A stretch of 20,057 nt of DNA, taken from positions 1 to 20,057 of the forward strand of contig CBDUBU010000036.1 of the NCBI GenBank assembly GCA_965365465.1, given 5' to 3'. This stretch comes from CBDUBU01 sp965365465 (GTDB lineage: Bacteria > Bacteroidota > Rhodothermia > Rhodothermales > DASSAV01). This document shows, one piece after another, positions 1 to 7,503 of this stretch. Within the stretch, counting starts at the first letter, position 1. Each line of letters opens with the position of its first letter. The notes beneath the pieces are model-generated. The model was not told where the DNA came from. It did not search any database and saw nothing but the letters and a program-made list of their open reading frames with translations. Made by a program: the position numbers and the translations under genes.

Positions 1-841
1 CGAACTCGAACAGACCGTCGCCGAACGCACCGAAAGCCTGAAGCTGGAAAAAGAAAAAAGCGAGAACCTCCTGAAGCAGATCCAGTCCGACTACGACCGT
101 AAAACGCAGGAACTCTCGGAAGCCCGAAACCTGCAACTATCCCTGCTTCCCCAGAATCCGCCGCAGTCAGACGAACTCGACGTTGCGGTGTATATGAGCA
201 CTGCAACCGAGGTAGGGGGCGATTATTACGATTTCTATATTGATGAACAGGGGCTGATTACCATCGCCGTAGGGGATGCCACCGGGCATGGGATGAAAGC
301 AGGCATTGTGGTGGCAACCACCAAGAGCTATTTCCACAGCCTCGCCCCGCGCTACGACAGCCTGAAAGTTTTGCAGCGGATCTCGTTCGGACTCCGGCAG
401 ATGCACCTGCGCGGTTTATACATGAGCCTGATGCTTGTGAAGTTTTTCGGCCGAACGGTAAGGCTCGCCGCAGCAGGTATGCCGCCCGTTCTTCACTACC
501 GGTATGCGCAGGACGCCGTGGAAGAACTCGTCCTGAAAGGTCTCCCACTCGGTACAGGGATGGACTTTCCATATCAGGAACACGCCTTCGAGGTGGCACC
601 GGGAGATATGCTGCTGCTGATGTCGGACGGTCTGCCTGAATTGTTCAACGACGCACACGAAACCCTGGGCTATACGCCTGTCAAGGAATGTCTCCGCACC
701 TATGCTCCTCAAGGTGTCGGCAAAACCATCGAGCAACTGGCCCGACTGGCCGATCATTGGGCAAAAGGTCAGCCTCAGAACGACGACATTACCCTTGTCG
801 CCATTCGGATCAAAGAATCATTTGTTGCCGGAGATGTCTAA
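1..841 (+). CDS. SpoIIE/PP2C-type serine/threonine phosphatase (RsbU-like), C-terminal part of a sensor protein
   Basis: The reading frame is open from base 2, so the gene starts before the window; 279 residues are visible. The first 45 or so are a charged heptad-like helix (starting ELEQTVAERTESLKLEKEK) of the kind that links a membrane sensor to an output domain. This runs into ARNLQLSLLPQ, the usual entry to RsbU-like phosphatases. The PP2C metal motifs are present: GGDYYD (about 72-77), GDATGHG (91-97), the MSDGLPE motif and NDDITLVA near the end. Such domains dephosphorylate anti-sigma-factor antagonists in partner-switching pathways. The missing N-terminus is probably a periplasmic sensor plus membrane helix, which is inference from the linker only. 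It ends 59 bp from the convergent peptidase T gene. The family call is secure; the signal and target are unknown. Confidence 0.9.
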   Translation, partial: ELEQTVAERTESLKLEKEKSENLLKQIQSDYDRKTQELSEARNLQLSLLPQNPPQSDELDVAVYMSTATEVGGDYYDFYIDEQGLITIAVGDATGHGMKAGIVVATTKSYFHSLAPRYDSLKVLQRISFGLRQMHLRGLYMSLMLVKFFGRTVRLAAAGMPPVLHYRYAQDAVEELVLKGLPLGTGMDFPYQEHAFEVAPGDMLLLMSDGLPELFNDAHETLGYTPVKECLRTYAPQGVGKTIEQLARLADHWAKGQPQNDDITLVAIRIKESFVAGDV

Positions 842-900
842 GGATAGATATACCGACGCATAGCTGGAACGAGAGCGCGATGCCTGTGCAGGCGGAAAAG

Positions 901-2175
901 CTATTCCTCTGGCCCGTCCGCGCCGTGCTCGCCCCAGTACCGCACCAGCGCGTGGGTATAAGCCAGCGACTGTTCCAGGTTCTGAACCGTGTTCCACTCG
1001 AAACAACTGTGGTAATCGTGCCCTCCGTTGAATACGTTGGGCGTAGGAATTCCCATCTCCGACAACCGCGCTCCGTCCGTGCCGCCCCGCACCACTTCCT
1101 CGCGCAGTTCAAGACCCATCGCTTCCGCTGCCTTGAAGGCAAAGGTTATCACGCGAGAGTCCGTCTGTTCAATGTAGGAGCGCATGTTTTTGTACTGGTC
1201 CCGGATTTCCAGCGTGAAGACGGCTTTCGGATACTTCAACTCGAATAGCGCAACCAGCGATCTCATATAGTCCTTGCGCCTCCTCATCCCCTCCTCTGTA
1301 AAATCACGCAGGATGCACTTCACGGTGGCGCGGGCCGGGTCTCCTTCAGAGAGGTGGTGCGGGTGAATGTAGCCTTCCCGATCATCTGTCGTCTCTGGCG
1401 CTTCGGTGGGCGGCAGCAGCGCGATCATTTCCGCCATGATGCGTACCGCGTTCACCATGACGCCTTTAGCATAGCCGGGATGCACAGTAACCCCTTTTAC
1501 CGTGACGATGGCTTCCGCCGCATGGAAAGTCTCGACATCCAGAGAGCTTGCGCCGCTTCCGTCTATCGTATATGCTACGTCGGCCTCGAAAGCCTTCAGG
1601 TCCAGCTTGTCGACGCCACGACCGATTTCCTCGTCCACAGTGAAGCAGAGGCGAATGGTAGGTCGCGGCGACTGCATATCCTTCAGCAGATCTTCCGCCA
1701 GTTGCATCAGGATCGCAACGCCCGCCTTATCATCGCTGCCGAGCAAGGTCGTTCCATCGCTAGTGATAAGGTCGTGTCCGATGTGCCGCAACAGGGCCGG
1801 CCGGTGCTGCGGGTCGAGCCGGACGGACGGATCGCCCGGCAAGGCTACCACGCCGCCCTGGTAATTGCGGTGAATGATTGGGTTCACGCCTGCCCCCGGC
1901 GCGTCAGGAGAGGTATCGACGTGCGCCAGCAAGCCGAGCGTCGGAGTCCGACGGGCCGTCTCCGGGGAGAGCGTAGACGGAATCGTGCCAAAGACGTATC
2001 CATACCCATCCATGTGCGCATCCTTGACTCCGAGGCGCTGCAACTCGTCTGCCAGCAGGGCGCTGAGATTCTTCTGCTTCTCTGTCGAGGGTGTCGTGAT
2101 AGAGTCCGGATCGGATTGGGTGTCTATCCGAACATACCGGAGAAAGCGTTCAACGACAGCAGGAAAAGAAGACAT
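901..2175 (-). CDS. pepT: Peptidase T (tripeptide aminopeptidase, M20B family)
   Basis: This 424-residue cytoplasmic zinc enzyme removes the N-terminal residue from tripeptides. The di-zinc site of the family is complete: H85 and D87 in AHVDTSPDAPG, D148 in LLGSDDKAG, the catalytic pair E182/E183 in VDEEIGRG, D205 in YTIDGSG, and H389 in GGHDYHSCFEW. The dimerisation (lid) domain lies between about residues 210 and 320. Length matches the family (about 410). The ATG start has no Shine-Dalgarno match but the protein begins at the usual place relative to other PepT proteins. The gene stands alone: it converges on the phosphatase gene and diverges from the DUF4097-like gene, with about 110 bp between start codons. 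Long plus-strand open frames inside it are antisense shadows. Confidence 0.95.
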   Translation of the reverse strand: MSSFPAVVERFLRYVRIDTQSDPDSITTPSTEKQKNLSALLADELQRLGVKDAHMDGYGYVFGTIPSTLSPETARRTPTLGLLAHVDTSPDAPGAGVNPIIHRNYQGGVVALPGDPSVRLDPQHRPALLRHIGHDLITSDGTTLLGSDDKAGVAILMQLAEDLLKDMQSPRPTIRLCFTVDEEIGRGVDKLDLKAFEADVAYTIDGSGASSLDVETFHAAEAIVTVKGVTVHPGYAKGVMVNAVRIMAEMIALLPPTEAPETTDDREGYIHPHHLSEGDPARATVKCILRDFTEEGMRRRKDYMRSLVALFELKYPKAVFTLEIRDQYKNMRSYIEQTDSRVITFAFKAAEAMGLELREEVVRGGTDGARLSEMGIPTPNVFNGGHDYHSCFEWNTVQNLEQSLAYTHALVRYWGEHGADGPEE

Positions 2176-2278
2176 GACGAATCGTTATGCGCAGAGGGTT
2201 GTGGGAAGGGAAAGAAACGCAACATCACCGTCAAGTTTACGTAACTACACACGGACCTGACAACAAAGTTGATTGCAT

Positions 2279-2283
2279 GAGGG
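2279..2283 (+). promoter_or_regulatory. Ribosome binding site that decides the DUF4097-like gene start
   Basis: GAGGG lies 5 nt upstream of the ATG at 2289. An upstream in-frame ATG at 2277 overlaps this site and lacks a site of its own, so 2289 is preferred; it also places the signal peptide at the very N-terminus. Confidence 0.6.
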
Positions 2284-2288
2284 AAAAA

Positions 2289-3200
2289 ATGTTTCATCGC
2301 AGCCTGATGTTCGCAGCGGCGCTCGCTCTGATCGTGTGCAGCGTTCGGGCCGAAGACGGCCCCGAGGCGAGGCGCGCGAACGACGTAACGGAGAAGATCA
2401 CAAAATCTTTCAAAGTGCGACCCGGAGGGACATTGATCCTCGATCTGGACCGGGGCGACATTGAAGTTCTTTCCGCACGCGGCAATGAGGTGCGCATCGA
2501 AATCGAACTCGTGATGGATGTCCATGACCGCTCTGATGCGAAAAGACTGATGGAGAACTATCAGGTCGATTTTGACCAGCGCGACGACGAAGTTTATGTG
2601 TCCTCACGCTATGAGAAAAGCCACGGCATCTTGGGCAAATGGCGCGACGGTGACCGCTTTCGGATCCACCTGACGGCCCTCGTGCCGGAGCGCTACAGCG
2701 TAGACTTCAGTAGTGGAGCCGGCAACATTTACATCGAAAACCTGACCGGCGAGGTAGAGGGGCACACAGGAGCCGGAAACATCCAGATCGGCGACATCAA
2801 CGGCCCTGTTCGGGTCAAGTCGGGCGCTGGTAATATTCAGGTAGATCGCGCCGTAGGCTTCGTCGAGGTCAATACCGGCGCAGGAAATGTAACCCTGGAC
2901 GACGTAGAAGGAGAAATCGACGCGCAGGCTGGAGCCGGCAACATAGATGCCACCATCACCCGCCAGCCGAGCGGCGATTCACGACTGACAACGGGGGCCG
3001 GCAATGTGACGGCTTTCCTGTCCGATAGGGTAGGGGTGGAGGTGGAGGCAACTTCCGGGATGGGTTCTGCCAACACGGACTTTCCCTTGAAAGTGGAAGG
3101 AAAATGGATGACGAAGTCCATCCAGGGAAGCATCAATGGGGGAGGCCCCGGACTCTTTCTGCGTGCCGGTATGGGCAACGTATCCCTGCGGAGGCTGTAG
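2289..3200 (+). CDS. Exported DUF4097-like beta-solenoid protein with GAGN repeats
   Basis: A 303-residue protein with a signal peptide (MFHRSLMFAAALALIVCSVRA, cut near residue 21). The region after it (about 40-130) begins with the K-x-F-x-V-x-P-G-G-T-L-x-L-D pattern of DUF4097 proteins. From residue 143 a GAG-N-I/V unit recurs at 143, 161, 179, 197 and 215 (exactly 18 residues apart), then 236 and 257 (21 apart), with a last AGMGNVSL near the C-terminus. This predicts a regular right-handed beta-helix with a turn rich in Gly and Asn. DUF4097 and the related DUF2807 domains occur in putative adhesins and in proteins found with anti-sigma factors; the biochemical role is unknown. No lipobox cysteine follows the signal, so a soluble periplasmic or secreted form is likely. 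Divergent from pepT. Confidence 0.8.
   Translation: MFHRSLMFAAALALIVCSVRAEDGPEARRANDVTEKITKSFKVRPGGTLILDLDRGDIEVLSARGNEVRIEIELVMDVHDRSDAKRLMENYQVDFDQRDDEVYVSSRYEKSHGILGKWRDGDRFRIHLTALVPERYSVDFSSGAGNIYIENLTGEVEGHTGAGNIQIGDINGPVRVKSGAGNIQVDRAVGFVEVNTGAGNVTLDDVEGEIDAQAGAGNIDATITRQPSGDSRLTTGAGNVTAFLSDRVGVEVEATSGMGSANTDFPLKVEGKWMTKSIQGSINGGGPGLFLRAGMGNVSLRRL
2715..3071 (+). repeat. In-frame tandem 54-bp repeat coding for GAGN units
   Basis: Codons for Gly-Ala-Gly-Asn-(Ile/Val) recur every 54 bp (2715, 2769, 2823, 2877, 2931) and then every 63 bp (2994, 3057). The protein pattern is strict, but the bases differ between copies (for example gccggc, gctggt, gcagga), so this is an old repeat kept by selection on protein structure, not a recent slippage array. 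Confidence 0.8.
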
Positions 3201-3267
3201 CCGTCTGCCTTTTCATCAAGACCAGGACCGACGGCAGATGCCTCTCCGGCTCTTTGCCCTTGCCTGT

Positions 3268-3543
3268 TCAGGTTTCATCCACCGCAATTAGATTTGCCCG
3301 TTCGCCCTGGTGTGTGGATATGACATCTGTAATGGTAACGGAGAGTGTTTCCTCACGCTCACGTGTGCGCTCGTATACGACCCCTGAGAATGTAATTTTT
3401 TCTTCCTCCTTCATCTTATTGAGCAGATCACCCTCTTCGCAGAAGAAAACGCCCTGATACTTTTTGCCGAAAACGGTCGTTCTGGGAAAAACAAAGCCCT
3501 GGCCCTCCAGGTCGGCGAGTTGTGCTTTTTTCAGGTCATACAT
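3268..3543 (-). CDS. Hypothetical protein, 91 residues
   Basis: Not recognised. The chosen ATG at 3543 gives a 91-residue acidic, soluble protein without signal peptide or membrane segment. It starts MYDLKKAQLADLEGQGFVF, which looks like a helix followed by a strand, then has alternating hydrophobic strands (KYQGVFF, ITFSGVVYE, TLSVTITDVI), so a small beta-rich fold is likely. An upstream TTG at 3594 would add 17 residues with no supporting site. It lies 127 bp downstream of the GAF-PAS-PAS gene on the same strand and 67 bp from the end of the convergent DUF4097-like gene. The strand-like pattern and absence of a competing gene favour a real gene; nothing indicates function. Confidence 0.55.
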   Translation of the reverse strand: MYDLKKAQLADLEGQGFVFPRTTVFGKKYQGVFFCEEGDLLNKMKEEEKITFSGVVYERTREREETLSVTITDVISTHQGERANLIAVDET

Positions 3544-3669
3544 AGGTACAGTATGTTTTGATGATCGGAAAACGACAATCCAGAGCCTGTACAAAAGGCA
3601 ATCTGTTCTCTTTTTATGGGCAAGGGGGAGAAATGGTCCGGAAGGGTGAAGGGGTGCGCCCGAAGAGCT

Positions 3670-5010
3670 TCAGGAGAGGTCATGGCAGTAGCCAAATGAA
3701 ACAGTGCTCCTTTCATCCTTGCCAGCCCCGATAGATGGAGTTTCCATGTGAGGGCGCTTCGAAAGATTCTTTACGAGAGCAACGAGGAAAAGAGGAAGGG
3801 CGTTTTCATCACGAATCAGCTTCATTTTCATCGAGACGGCAAAGCTGGCCCCGTCCTTTCGCACACAGCGCTGTTTCCCATGCGCCCGATCGCGCTCCCC
3901 GGAGGCGAGTTGCCGGATCATGGCATCCATTTCTGTGGCGCAGTCGGGGTGGACGATCTCGAAAGCGGCCTTGTGGCGCATCTCGCGCTCCGAGAATCCA
4001 AACATCTCCTCGGCGGAGGGGTTGGCTGACAGAATACGGCCTCCGGGCATCAGCAGCAGAATCCCGGCGCCACTTTGCTCGAATACTGCCCGGAAACGAG
4101 ACTCTGATAGGGCAAGGGTGTTCTCAATTTGTTTGCGCTCTGTAATGTCGATGAGTGTGCCGGTAATGCCGGGCACATCGCCGTATCTGCTTACATTCAG
4201 GCGGGCGTGGATCTCTACCCAGCAATAACCCCCGTCGGAACACTGATACCGTATCTCGTGCCGGCAGGCAGGCAGTTCCATCTCGATCAGACGGCGAAAC
4301 TGCTCGCGCTGCAGCCTCCGATCTTCCGGATGTACGAAGTGCAGGAAGTGGCGGCCGATGCTTTCTTCGAGCGGAAACCCCGTCAGTTCCGTCCATGCAG
4401 GATTCAGAAACGTCCACACGCCTCCGGCGTCGGTCTGAAAAATCACTTCTCGAACGTTGTCTACGATGTTTCGGCATCGGGCCTCGCTTTCTGCAATCTG
4501 GCGGTTCAGGCGGCTATGAGTGTATTGGCCCTCCAATTCGTGCATGACCAACCCCGCAAGCTTTGCTAGCGTGTCTTTTTGGAGCTTGGTGAAGGCGCGC
4601 GGCGACCTGTCGAGCACCGAGAGTGTGCCCAGGTTATGACCATCCGGCGTGCGAACCGGCGCTCCTGCGTAAAACCGCGCCAACGGACGCGTGATTACGA
4701 AAGGATGGTTCTGGAAGCGTTCGTCACGACTCAAATCTTCCACCTCCACGGTGGCGCCGGAAGACATGATCGTATACGTACATAGCGAATGCACCTGCTG
4801 CATGTCCCGCAAGCTGAGGCCGTGACATGCCTTCATCCACTGCCGGTCCTTTCCTGCAAATGCAATAAAAGCAAACGGAACGTTAAAAAACCTGACGGCA
4901 AGCTCGACGATGTGGTCGAAGGCGGGAGCCGGCGGAAGGTTAAGTACATCGTACTGTTTCAACGCCTCCAGGCGCGCCAGTTCGTTAAAAGGGAGCTTGA
5001 TAGCGTGCAT
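3670..5010 (-). CDS. GAF-PAS-PAS sensory protein without an output domain
   Basis: A 446-residue soluble protein. Residues about 20-160 form a GAF domain of the FD-x(2)-V-x-LA ... DRQWMKACHGL ... HSLCTYTI ... RFYAGAPV ... LGTLSVLD type. Residues about 175-295 form a PAS domain of the PAS_3 kind (DNVREVIFQTDAGG, FLNPAW, HPEDR, GTLIDITERKQ), and 300-417 a second PAS domain (FEQSGAGILLL, SANPSAEEMFGFS, RKDGASF). The protein then ends after a 30-residue tail. Such arrays normally feed a histidine kinase, GGDEF or PP2C domain, and none follows: only 126 bp separate the stop from the next ATG. It may work by contact with a separate partner, or be a shortened relative. There are no transmembrane helices, and bound ligand or cofactor is not evident. 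The ATG at 5010 has no Shine-Dalgarno match. Confidence 0.85.
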   Translation of the reverse strand: MHAIKLPFNELARLEALKQYDVLNLPPAPAFDHIVELAVRFFNVPFAFIAFAGKDRQWMKACHGLSLRDMQQVHSLCTYTIMSSGATVEVEDLSRDERFQNHPFVITRPLARFYAGAPVRTPDGHNLGTLSVLDRSPRAFTKLQKDTLAKLAGLVMHELEGQYTHSRLNRQIAESEARCRNIVDNVREVIFQTDAGGVWTFLNPAWTELTGFPLEESIGRHFLHFVHPEDRRLQREQFRRLIEMELPACRHEIRYQCSDGGYCWVEIHARLNVSRYGDVPGITGTLIDITERKQIENTLALSESRFRAVFEQSGAGILLLMPGGRILSANPSAEEMFGFSEREMRHKAAFEIVHPDCATEMDAMIRQLASGERDRAHGKQRCVRKDGASFAVSMKMKLIRDENALPLFLVALVKNLSKRPHMETPSIGAGKDERSTVSFGYCHDLS

Positions 5011-5224
5011 CAGGTTCGAGAACTAAACAATCCATAAACGCGACATTTTATCGGCCGAGAGGTAGGTATGGTATCGGCAGATTGAAGCGCTGGTTAAACG
5101 CCGCAAGCCGTTTGTGCATGACCCGCCGGCGGGCGGCAGATATCCGGACATGGACGCTCGGCCACGAAAGCTTTAGGCCCGCTAGCCCTTCAGACGTGCA
5201 GAATCATACCGCAGCTTGAGGCGG

Positions 5225-5506
5225 CTAATCCACTTTCCAGTTCGCCGCGTCGTACCACCAGTAACCCGTCCTGGCGGCGTATTCGGGATGACTGAGAAAG
5301 TCGATGATATGCGGCTGCGTCAGCGCTTCGTTTTCTCGAAGCGCCTGACGCAAATCGTTCCACAGGCGCTGGTTGTCCTGCTGGTTAAACGTCGTAAGCC
5401 ATGCAAAAGCCGCGTCGATCCCACCCGGATGGTCCTGTGGCTCGAAGTGCTCTACCAGGTAGATCGTATGTTTCAGGGCCTCTTCTTCGGTCTCAAATCC
5501 AACCAT
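5225..5506 (-). CDS. Hypothetical protein, 93 residues
   Basis: Not recognised. It codes for a 93-residue, acidic, mostly helical soluble protein (MVGFETEEEALKHTIYLVEHF at the start) with an aromatic C-terminus (GYWWYDAANWKVD). The best support is a consensus ribosome binding site at the right distance and a reading frame without competition. It lies upstream of the GAF-PAS-PAS gene on the same strand with a 214-bp gap, so co-transcription is possible but not shown. A 21-nt stretch of its coding sequence (5380-5400) recurs with 19 identities at 5089-5109 downstream of it. Confidence 0.65.
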   Translation of the reverse strand: MVGFETEEEALKHTIYLVEHFEPQDHPGGIDAAFAWLTTFNQQDNQRLWNDLRQALRENEALTQPHIIDFLSHPEYAARTGYWWYDAANWKVD

Positions 5507-5513
5507 AGCCTAA

Positions 5514-5519
5514 CCTCCC
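5514..5519 (-). promoter_or_regulatory. Strong ribosome binding site for the 93-residue protein
   Basis: The minus strand reads GGGAGG, 7 nt before the ATG at 5506. It is one of the best sites in the window and supports an otherwise unknown gene. Confidence 0.65.
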
Positions 5520-5710
5520 GTTGTCCGCGAAATGCCTTGTCGAGAGCACCCGGCTTAAAATGAGCCGCTACAATTGCGAATCTGAGTGGACCTATCCGCT
5601 GGCGTCTCAGGTTATGAAATGGAAGTTTCCCTTACGAACACAGGCAATGAGACACCTTGCCTCCGGATGGTTTCGCGGGTCTTCTCAGGGGGCGCTATGG
5701 AAAACGCATA

Positions 5711-5746
5711 AAACAGAAAACGCCATCCCCGGAGAGAAATGGCGTT
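5711..5746 (-). terminator. Rho-independent terminator of the tRNA-Gln gene
   Basis: On the minus strand, AACGCCAT (5746-5739) and ATGGCGTT (5726-5719) form a perfect 8-bp stem around a 12-nt loop. It is followed directly by TTTTCTGTTT (ending at 5711). It begins 10 nt after the tRNA 3' end. Confidence 0.85.
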
Positions 5747-5755
5747 CTATCTGTG

Positions 5756-5828
5756 CTGCCCTGTCAGGAGTCGAACCTGAAACCTCTTGATCCAGAGTCA
5801 AGCGCTCTGCCAATTGAGCTACAGGGCA
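5756..5828 (-). tRNA. tRNA-Gln, anticodon CTG
   Basis: A 73-nt cloverleaf on the minus strand. The acceptor stem TGCCCTG/CAGGGCA pairs fully; the D-arm is GCTCAATTGGCAGAGC, the anticodon stem CTTGA/TCAAG closes the loop CTCTGGA giving anticodon CTG (reads CAG), and the T-arm is TCAGG-TTCGACT-CCTGA. The discriminator base is G. CCA is not encoded, as CAC follows, so it is added after transcription. A terminator follows at once. A possible promoter (TTGCAT at 5890-5885, 17 nt, TAATTT at 5867-5862 on the minus strand) would give a leader of about 27 nt, but its -10 match is weak. Tandem tRNAs are absent, and there is no sign of an integrated element at its 3' end. Confidence 0.95.
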
Positions 5829-5905
5829 ATCTGTATTGTCTGTCGGCATCGCAAGAAAAGAAAATTACGTCGAATCAATGCGGAATGCAAATAACAGGTT
5901 CCGCT

Positions 5906-6712
5906 TCATCCGGTCGTCGGGGTCATCTTTACCGAGTCTTTAACAAAAGCAGGGTCGGCCTCTGCATCTACCTCTGCCAGGGTCACTCCGCGCCATTCGG
6001 CAATCTGCTGCATAATGAGGGTGCGTACATTCTCTTGCAAGGTCTCTGCATCAGCAGCCTTCAAGCCTGTCGTTTCGACCGGCGGGAGCACTTTTAAACG
6101 AATGGCTTTTGCATTGCCGAACTTCCAGCTATGTTTGGGAAGGGCGTTCTGGGTGCCGTCCAGCGCCAGCGGAAGAATGGGAACCTGCGCCTTGACGGCC
6201 AGCCGGAAAGCGCCTTCCGTGAAGGGAAGCACCCGCCCATCGCGGGAGCGCGTTCCTTCCGGGAAAAACATGACCGAACAGTGCTTTTCCAGGTACTCTC
6301 GCGCGGTTATCATAACCCTGACACGGCTGCGCGGGTCCTGGCGGTTTACCTCGATATCTCCCGCCAGCCTCATAAGCCGGCCCACGAAAGGGATCTTGAA
6401 AAGCTCAGCCTTGGCGATCCATTTCATTTCCCACGGCAACAGGCTGATGATAGGAATATCTCCCAGCGACTGGTGATTGCTTACCACCACGTAGGGATAT
6501 CGCGGGTCAGCAGGATATTCTCCTGAAACGTGAATGTGCCAGAATGGATTAACCTTGGTCATGGCAACGCCCACACGGCGAAACCAGCGACCTGTTCGAT
6601 AAAGCGCAGGATCGCGGTCAAACAGTCGCACGATGGCTACCAGTGGCAACCATACTGCGATAAGCAGGATGATGGCTCCCCATGTCCAGAGAGAACGAAT
6701 CGCCGTAACCAT
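5906..6712 (-). CDS. plsC: 1-acyl-sn-glycerol-3-phosphate acyltransferase (PlsC family)
   Basis: A 268-residue membrane-bound acyltransferase that would turn lysophosphatidic acid into phosphatidic acid, the second acylation of phospholipid synthesis. Residues about 10-30 form a membrane helix (WGAIILLIAVWLPLVAIV). The four family motifs are readable: NHQSLGD with catalytic H80 and D85, a KWIAKAELFKIPFVG block, FPEGTRS (150-156), and VPILPLAL. The ATG at 6712 is chosen. A GTG at 6784, 18 nt after the MarC stop, would add 24 residues with a second hydrophobic stretch and cannot be excluded. It lies downstream of the MarC gene, probably in the same transcript. Some paralogues of this family acylate other lysolipids, so the exact substrate is inferred. 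Confidence 0.88.
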   Translation of the reverse strand: MVTAIRSLWTWGAIILLIAVWLPLVAIVRLFDRDPALYRTGRWFRRVGVAMTKVNPFWHIHVSGEYPADPRYPYVVVSNHQSLGDIPIISLLPWEMKWIAKAELFKIPFVGRLMRLAGDIEVNRQDPRSRVRVMITAREYLEKHCSVMFFPEGTRSRDGRVLPFTEGAFRLAVKAQVPILPLALDGTQNALPKHSWKFGNAKAIRLKVLPPVETTGLKAADAETLQENVRTLIMQQIAEWRGVTLAEVDAEADPAFVKDSVKMTPTTG

Positions 6713-6802
6713 AGCGCACTTGTTCTTAATGCGTAGACGTTGAAAAAGGACGGTCGATACACTTAACGATAACCATAACAACACGCAAACGTTCGATCCG
6801 GT

Positions 6803-7411
6803 TCATAGAATCTGCCGGGCCGCTCCAATCATGCCGATGATTCCGGCTCGTATCATTGCTACGGCGATGGCGGCCAGGAAAAGGCTCGCTACTTTGGCAA
6901 CGGCTTTCGAGGCGCTAGCTCCCAGTTTTTCCATCACGGCTGGCCCGAAGAAGAATACGAGCGTCACCAGAGACAGGTTCACGACCAGAGACAACAACGT
7001 CGGCAGATACCCGAAGCTTTGCTGAGAGACGAGAATGGTCGTAATGGCTGCAGGACCGATAATCAGAGGGATGCCCAGCGGAACGATCCCAACGCCCGAA
7101 GTCTCGTCCTCCTGCTCCGGCGCCCGGCGTTTGAAGTCGCCGAAGATCAGATCCATGATGCTCAGAATAAGCAAAATCAGCCCGCCGCCAACGCGCAGGT
7201 CATTCAGGGTAATGCCCAGGGTTTTGAAAATGAACTGACCGGCAAACAGGATCAGCACAGCCACCACAAAGGCTGTTGTTACAGCCTGCACGACAAGGTT
7301 GCGTCGTGCTCTGACCGACATCCCTTCGGTAAGCCCGATAAAAAGAGGAAGAATGCCGGGGAGATTAACCGCCACGAACAGCGGCAGGAAGGACTCAAGG
7401 TAAGTGTTCAA
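6803..7411 (-). CDS. MarC family (UPF0056) integral membrane protein
   Basis: A 202-residue protein with about six membrane helices (around 8-28, 42-64, 74-92, 108-128, 138-158 and 176-197). It carries the family signature near the N-terminus (FVAVNLPGILPLFIGLT, normally with a D-P-I-G core) and the second conserved block PLGIPLIIGPAAITTIL. MarC proteins were once linked to multiple antibiotic resistance but that role was not upheld; the transported compound, if any, is unknown. The start codon is TTG: no in-frame ATG exists between the upstream stop and the first helix, and the next Met (31) would remove that helix. PlsC follows on the same strand. The gene is divergent from the PrcB-domain lipoprotein gene, with 92 bp between starts. 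Confidence 0.88.
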   Translation of the reverse strand: MNTYLESFLPLFVAVNLPGILPLFIGLTEGMSVRARRNLVVQAVTTAFVVAVLILFAGQFIFKTLGITLNDLRVGGGLILLILSIMDLIFGDFKRRAPEQEDETSGVGIVPLGIPLIIGPAAITTILVSQQSFGYLPTLLSLVVNLSLVTLVFFFGPAVMEKLGASASKAVAKVASLFLAAIAVAMIRAGIIGMIGAARQIL

Positions 7412-7503
7412 GGAAACTGAAAAGATTCTGAAGGGTTCAGCAGCCCGGCGATAGAGACGGGTGTTTCATAAATTAACGTTTCTGCGCAAGCCAAACAGCC
7501 TCC

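Noticed and set aside
1354..2244. A 296-codon plus-strand open frame opposite pepT
   Set aside because: It is antisense to a fully conserved peptidase T, is rich in Arg and His, and has no recognisable domain; it is a by-product of codon bias on the other strand.
5122..5133. Perfect palindrome CCCGCCGGCGGG
   Set aside because: Short, GC-only and without a loop; expected by chance in this composition and not placed at a promoter.
5756..5828. tRNA-Gln as an integration site of a mobile element
   Set aside because: No integrase, no direct repeat of the tRNA 3' end, and housekeeping genes on one side.
5657..6097. A 146-codon plus-strand open frame
   Set aside because: It runs through the tRNA-Gln gene and its terminator and into the 3' end of plsC in antisense.
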